From positions 51,007,053 through 51,071,052 of the forward strand of contig CM060732.1 of assembly GCA_030704615.1 (NCBI GenBank): DNA of 64,000 nt, in the 5' to 3' direction. A program made the position numbers and the translations under genes. The DNA is from Takakia lepidozioides (taxonomy: Eukaryota; Streptophyta; Takakiopsida; Takakiales; Takakiaceae). Below the pieces are notes generated by a model. It was not told the origin of the DNA, searched no databases, and saw only the letters and a program-made list of their open reading frames with translations. Below, piece by piece: positions 59,742 to 64,000 of this stretch (positions are counted from its first letter, which is position 1; each line of letters starts with the position of its first letter).

Positions 59742-61107
59742 CCGCATGAAGATGATGGGTGGTTTGCAGCAGATTTTGCTTTAGTACATCGGATTTACGA
59801 AGAGACTACTGACGAACAATATTGGTTGTCTTGTGTCAACTTGCTAAAAGAGGCTGAAGAGGGGCCATATCTTTGGGGTCATCCAAAAAATGAAAGAATA
59901 GTAGTCTTTTCCAAACAAATCCTGTATTCTATACCCTATGCAACCCACGGTCCTTAATTGCAGCTTTCAAGAACAAACTTGAGGAGATAACAAATCGTAT
60001 GGAAAACAATGACAAATTGTTGCTTCTCATCTTTGCACATGGAGAGCAGGAGGGATCAACAGGGATACTAGTTGGAGAGGAAGTGAATGGTGAACTTGGA
60101 ATTTTAACAGCTGAGGAGGTAAATACCTTATTGAAACCTCTATCAAGTCATCAGCCAGTAACATTGATAACATCTGCATGCTATTCGGGAGAATGGCCCA
60201 TTGAGGGTTCAATTGGGACAAGAGTTGCTGCAACAGGCACTGATGATGAATCTCTATCATTCCCAGTATCTAACTTTGGAAATTGTAGGGGAGATACTCT
60301 TGGGGAGGGTTGTGGTATGAGTTGAGCAGGCTTGGGGTTCCAAGAATTGGGAAGGAGATCCCTGAGGGGGACAAAATCAGAACCTGGACAGAGAAAGTGA
60401 AGCAGCGTTTGCAAGATATGTTTATTTTCCATCCTGTACCTACAATTAGTGTGCCAAATGAAAGTATTTGGGAGAAGCATGCACGTTATGTTTTGTGCCT
60501 TGAGATGGATTCTAATTTGACATCGAGTTGTGAGGTTGTTCCATGTAACCCTACCCCAGACTCAGTTAGAGATGTGGATGTACAATTTACAAGGGGTAGT
60601 TCAACATTGAGGGCCTTGAACAAGCCTCTTGCAGATGTTTTACCTATTATGATGCAATATTTTTCTTCATGCAACCCAGGCTTGCCCACTGCAGCTAGTT
60701 GCATCGGGGTTTTTAGGTTGGCAAGGTTGTATGATGAGGGTTCAGCATCAAAGGATTTGAAGAAATTGCATTTTCTGTTGAGATACATAATTTTGGAGGA
60801 CTGGAGAGCTGGAAGGATTCTAAATTTTTTTAGGATCCCAAGATTGTGCTCTATCTACAACTTTAAGCAGTGGGAGCACAAGTAGAAGGAGATGTCACCA
60901 TATCTTCGAGCAGTAAATGCAGTGATGCCATTCGATGACCCCCCCAAAATGCATCCCCGTACTTACAGATATACAAAGCCTACTGTGTATGTGGGTTGGA
61001 CTGCCTGGATGGCAAAGGTGGATGTAGAGTGGTTAAAAGCAAACTTGCTTATATATGTTGGTGGCCGGAAATTAGCTTCAGGTGAAGGAGGGACAAGTGG
61101 ATGTTGA
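59742..61107 (+). pseudogene. Caspase-like (His/Cys dyad) protein gene, disrupted
   Basis: Four open segments cover one ancestral protein. (1) 59742-59958: WFAADFALVHRIYEETTDEQ, then PYLWGHPKNERIVVFSK. (2) about 59960-60325: ENNDKLLLLIFAHGEQEGST and TLITSACYSGEW, whose His (AHG) and Cys (SACYSG) fit the catalytic dyad of the caspase/legumain fold. (3) 60310-60885: SIWEKHARYVLCLEMD, then LADVLPIMMQYFSSCNPG. (4) 60892-61107, in the same frame as (3) after a TAG at 60883. Segments 1-2 and 2-3 differ in frame. An intron (acceptor ttgcag at 59964) could explain the first shift; the second looks like an indel. From memory, the segment order resembles uncharacterised fungal caspase-like proteins. 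Activity and role are unknown. Confidence 0.6.
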
Positions 61108-61109
61108 CA

Positions 61110-62830
61110 AGGATGTATGCCGCATATTGACACCACCTATTTGCATGAGGATTTCAGAATGAAATCTCCAAACTTTTGTCAGGGCTTAGACCGACTCAGT
61201 TAGGTTCATGTAAACTTTTGTATCCATAATTGTACGATGGATCCATGAGGAAATTCATGTTTAGCCCACTTGTGCAGCTGAGGCAGCTAATCACTTTTTT
61301 TTGGTATCAAAAAACATGTTGTTCGCCTGGGTTTGATGATCTGTTAATTGTGCACGATGGGTTTGTTACCACTTGGCTAACTAACTCCTCTTCAGCTGAT
61401 GAGTGCACTCCCAACCGCTCCCCTGTGGAGTTGTTAATCTTGTCTGCTCACCTGGGCTGGTCAGAAATCATGTTGTTCGCGCAATTCATAGTTTCACTAT
61501 TGTAGGGTTTCCGGCACCTCAAATACATCATGAGGTTCTGTTCCTTGATGTTCTGTATGCTTTTTGAACCTCCTGTAAGTGGCTGTTTCACTGTTGCAAA
61601 AAGCTGGTAGCAGGAAGTCAAGCATGGGGCAAGGTGAAACGATGGGGGCAGACATAAAATCTGGTTGGGGGCAGCATAGTACTGTCACAATTCATGATGT
61701 CCCAGGATGCTTGGTAATGTCCCAAACATCTTCTACTTCTCGCAATCATCATGAGTGAAGTAGGGCTGTGGAGTAGGCTACTGAAAGTCCCGAACCCTCT
61801 GTTTTGTGTGACCTGCTCTGCTTTCTTCTGCACCAACTATTTTACAGCTGGATAACATCACTTGATGTCACCTCGATTTTTTAGCAGCAGTGTTCTTTGA
61901 GCATTCAGACGAATTGACAGGAATTGACAGGAATTGACATCACTTGTGCTGCTGGGGCGTGACACTGCGTTTCTGGTTGCAGGAGCTGCTTTGTCTTCAG
62001 TGGCGGGCATGACTGACGGAGTACCTTGTCTCCAGTTATTTCTGTACAAACTCCTGACCAAGCCTTTTAAGGGTGAGTTAACAGACAGGAACTAGAGAGG
62101 GCAAGGCAGACAGCGTGAGGAAGACAGTGCCTAAACAACCCAGGGCCAGCAATAAGCCCCACATAAAACCCAGTTTTATAGTTTCGCAATTGTTATTGAG
62201 TGAGAACATTTTCATTTCACCATAGCTTATTAGGTTAAATGTAGAATATGCTATTCTACTTGTGTGACCTTCCTCACATGCTACCCAGCCGCCTCCCTGC
62301 TAATAATGAAGTCAGTCAAGTGGTCTCCCAGTCATCAGCAACAATTTTGATGCAACCTCACCTATGTAAACTAATTGGAGTCTATCGTCTACATTTCAGG
62401 CCTGCATACATTGACAGGGCATAAATCTTGTTTCAGTCATCTCATACCCATGTTCCATTCCTTGAAACAACACATCCTCCAAAAATATGGCTGCCACCAC
62501 CCTGGTCATTGTGATGGCATGCCCAGCTGCCAAGCCCTCTTCCTCTCTTTCCCAACAAGCTGGGCCTCTTGCAAGTCATTCCAATAGGGATTGGATGACT
62601 CATGATGCATATCCTTGGAAATGAGGTGCGCCGGCATAAATGTTAATGTGTGAACTGCCTACTTTCGGATATTGAGGGTAGAGTGTACTATGGCCAGATA
62701 TATGGACAAGTCCAGTGAAGTCACAAGCCAGTGGAGTCTTCTTTCACGTGACTCTACAGACCTCACTTTGTCAGACTATTTGCAATGCAAGGCATGCATT
62801 GACAAGTTACTTTAACCAGTAATATTGCCC
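61110..62830. other. Intergenic sequence, no gene recognised
   Basis: Short frames on both strands without domains. A 10-bp unit (ttgacaggaa) is repeated three times at about 61914-61938. The right end should hold the 3' untranslated region of the minus-strand hydrolase gene. Confidence 0.4.
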
Positions 62831-63900
62831 TCATTTGACACAATTATGCAGTTCCCCAATACCTTCAATCTTGATACGAATTGTGTCTCCTGGCTTTAGA
62901 TGGCGTGGTGGACTGAAGCCTGACCCAACCCCTGCCCACATGCGCAAGTCCTTATTTGTCAGCAAACACATCTTGTTGAACATCAAGAAGACACTCCCTG
63001 CAGCACTACTTGAACAACAAATCTACATCTAAAATATTCACATGTTGACGTGGCTGAACTGCAATGGCTATTCAAACAGAGGAAGGAAGGTTTCTTGCCA
63101 TCGTTTGAAACAAGCTGCAAAACACAACTTCCAGTGCCCTTCCACAGAAACCCACTAGGGGGGAAATAAAAACATTTTCCTGACTAAACGTCACTCTTCA
63201 AGGAACAGACACAGATATCTGAATTCGTGTCTTTGCCTATTGGCAATGATGATGACCAATATAACTAGTAAACAGTGAAAGCATATCATGTAACTTACCA
63301 GAGGGAGTGCCGGTGGCCACAATATCTCCAGGCTGCAGTGTAATACCAGCAGAAATGGTTTCTATCAACTCCGCAATTGGAAAGATCATTTGAGATGTAC
63401 ATCCATCCTGCAAACAAACAGCGCTCTTTAGTGTATCAAGTGAAGTACCAAGCTTCATCCAACAACTTTTACATCCTCTCTGCTGGCAAAGACGAAACTA
63501 CAGTGAATTAAGGTGCCTCTTCACCAGGGCTACTGCCTCCCATTTGGGAAGTCGACACCTCTGCTAGGATTACTGAAGAGAACTTAAGTTGCTAGTCCAA
63601 CCTGGCGCAGCTCGTCATTGATCCAGCATTGGATTGAAACATTCTGGCCATCAATTTCAGAAGCAGGCACAATCCACGGGCCCATCGGACAGAAGGTGTC
63701 ACAGCTTTTGCCCAAGAACCACTGCAGCTCAATCATTTCACTGATCAGCTTGTAAATGATGCAAAATTACCATTGACACATTTTGCCATTATCATAACCT
63801 CAAATAAGCCAGTATTTAGCTTGCTACAGGGAACCAGCTCTCAAGGCACCTCACCCCTTTATGTGCCCAGATACCATCACCCGTTTCGGGATCTTGCCTT
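62831..63900 (-). CDS. Fumarylacetoacetate hydrolase (FAH) family protein, 3' exons only
   Basis: Minus-strand exons 63721-63602 (40 codons), 63407-63299 and 62931-62831 (stop TGA at 62833-62831) join with GT-AG borders and agreeing phases. A further exon ending at 63855 (DGIWAHKG) is likely, and the gene continues past the window. The product contains [40 protein letters not shown] and [17 protein letters not shown], then [20 protein letters not shown] and a final EGIGELHN. These are hallmarks of the FAH C-terminal fold, which uses a bound divalent metal to cleave C-C bonds in keto-acids. The pattern is closer to the FAHD2/bacterial 2-keto-4-pentenoate-hydratase-like branch than to FAHD1 acylpyruvase. 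The substrate is unknown. Confidence 0.88.
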
Positions 63901-64000
63901 TAAGGAAAATTAATGGAGTCTTTAACAGAATGTCCCCCCTCCCTTACTAAACCCAAACCCTGATTGTGAGAGAGGTTTAGGTACAGAGTGTTAAGAGAAA

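Noticed and set aside
1-64000. CRISPR arrays, bacterial operons, riboswitches or replication origins
   Set aside because: The window is plant nuclear DNA. Regular repeats here are hairpin or tandem arrays without CRISPR structure.

Overview
This is nuclear DNA from a land plant, and it is gene-poor and rich in repeats. Real genes are split into short exons with GT-AG introns. They sit between decayed transposons, tRNA-derived SINE-like fragments, miniature inverted-repeat elements and tandem repeats. The plant-type folate carrier, the ABA/stress/ripening domain, the pentatricopeptide (PPR) remnants and short TTTAGGG runs all point to a plant. Long introns, wide intergenic spaces, the style of the PPR remnants and a piggyBac remnant suggest a large-genome non-flowering plant, most likely a fern. 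That placement is inference; no lineage-specific marker was found.

Layout. 1-9.2 kb: GC-palindrome repeats, a roughly 191-bp tandem array, a LINE 3' end and a nonsense-riddled hAT transposase. 10.5-19.5 kb: one large plus-strand gene; two short exons encoding a WIYLD-type domain are followed by long exons with proline-rich tracts, three RRMs, a CCCH zinc finger and a basic tail. 20.1-21.3 kb: a phase-consistent three-exon model for a 71-residue protein. 23.3-23.6 kb (minus): the small complex I subunit NDUFA1/MWFE. 24.5-25.1 kb (plus): a predicted mitochondrial single-pass membrane protein. 26.3-30.9 kb (minus): a complete 11-exon mitochondrial-carrier gene of the folate transporter (FOLT1) type. 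31.8-33.3 kb: a minus-strand LINE remnant. 37.1-38.7 kb (minus): a two-exon GYGRE-repeat protein ending in an ASR-like domain. 39.5-42 kb: three SINE-like fragments. 45.2-49.5 kb: three non-autonomous hAT elements with intact 8-bp target duplications, two of them back to back on the same target. 49.7-50 kb: a MITE. 52.8-57.6 kb: decayed PPR repeats and a 553-bp tandem duplication. 58.5-59.2 kb: a piggyBac transposase remnant. 59.7-61.1 kb: a broken caspase-like protein gene. 62.8 kb to the end (minus): the 3' exons of a fumarylacetoacetate-hydrolase-family gene that runs off the window.

These are separately transcribed eukaryotic genes, with no operons. NDUFA1, the 24.5-kb protein and the folate carrier are neighbours with likely organellar roles, but no shared regulation is visible. 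Exon models were built by hand from splice sites, reading phase and recalled family patterns. They agree in phase but are not backed by transcripts or alignments.
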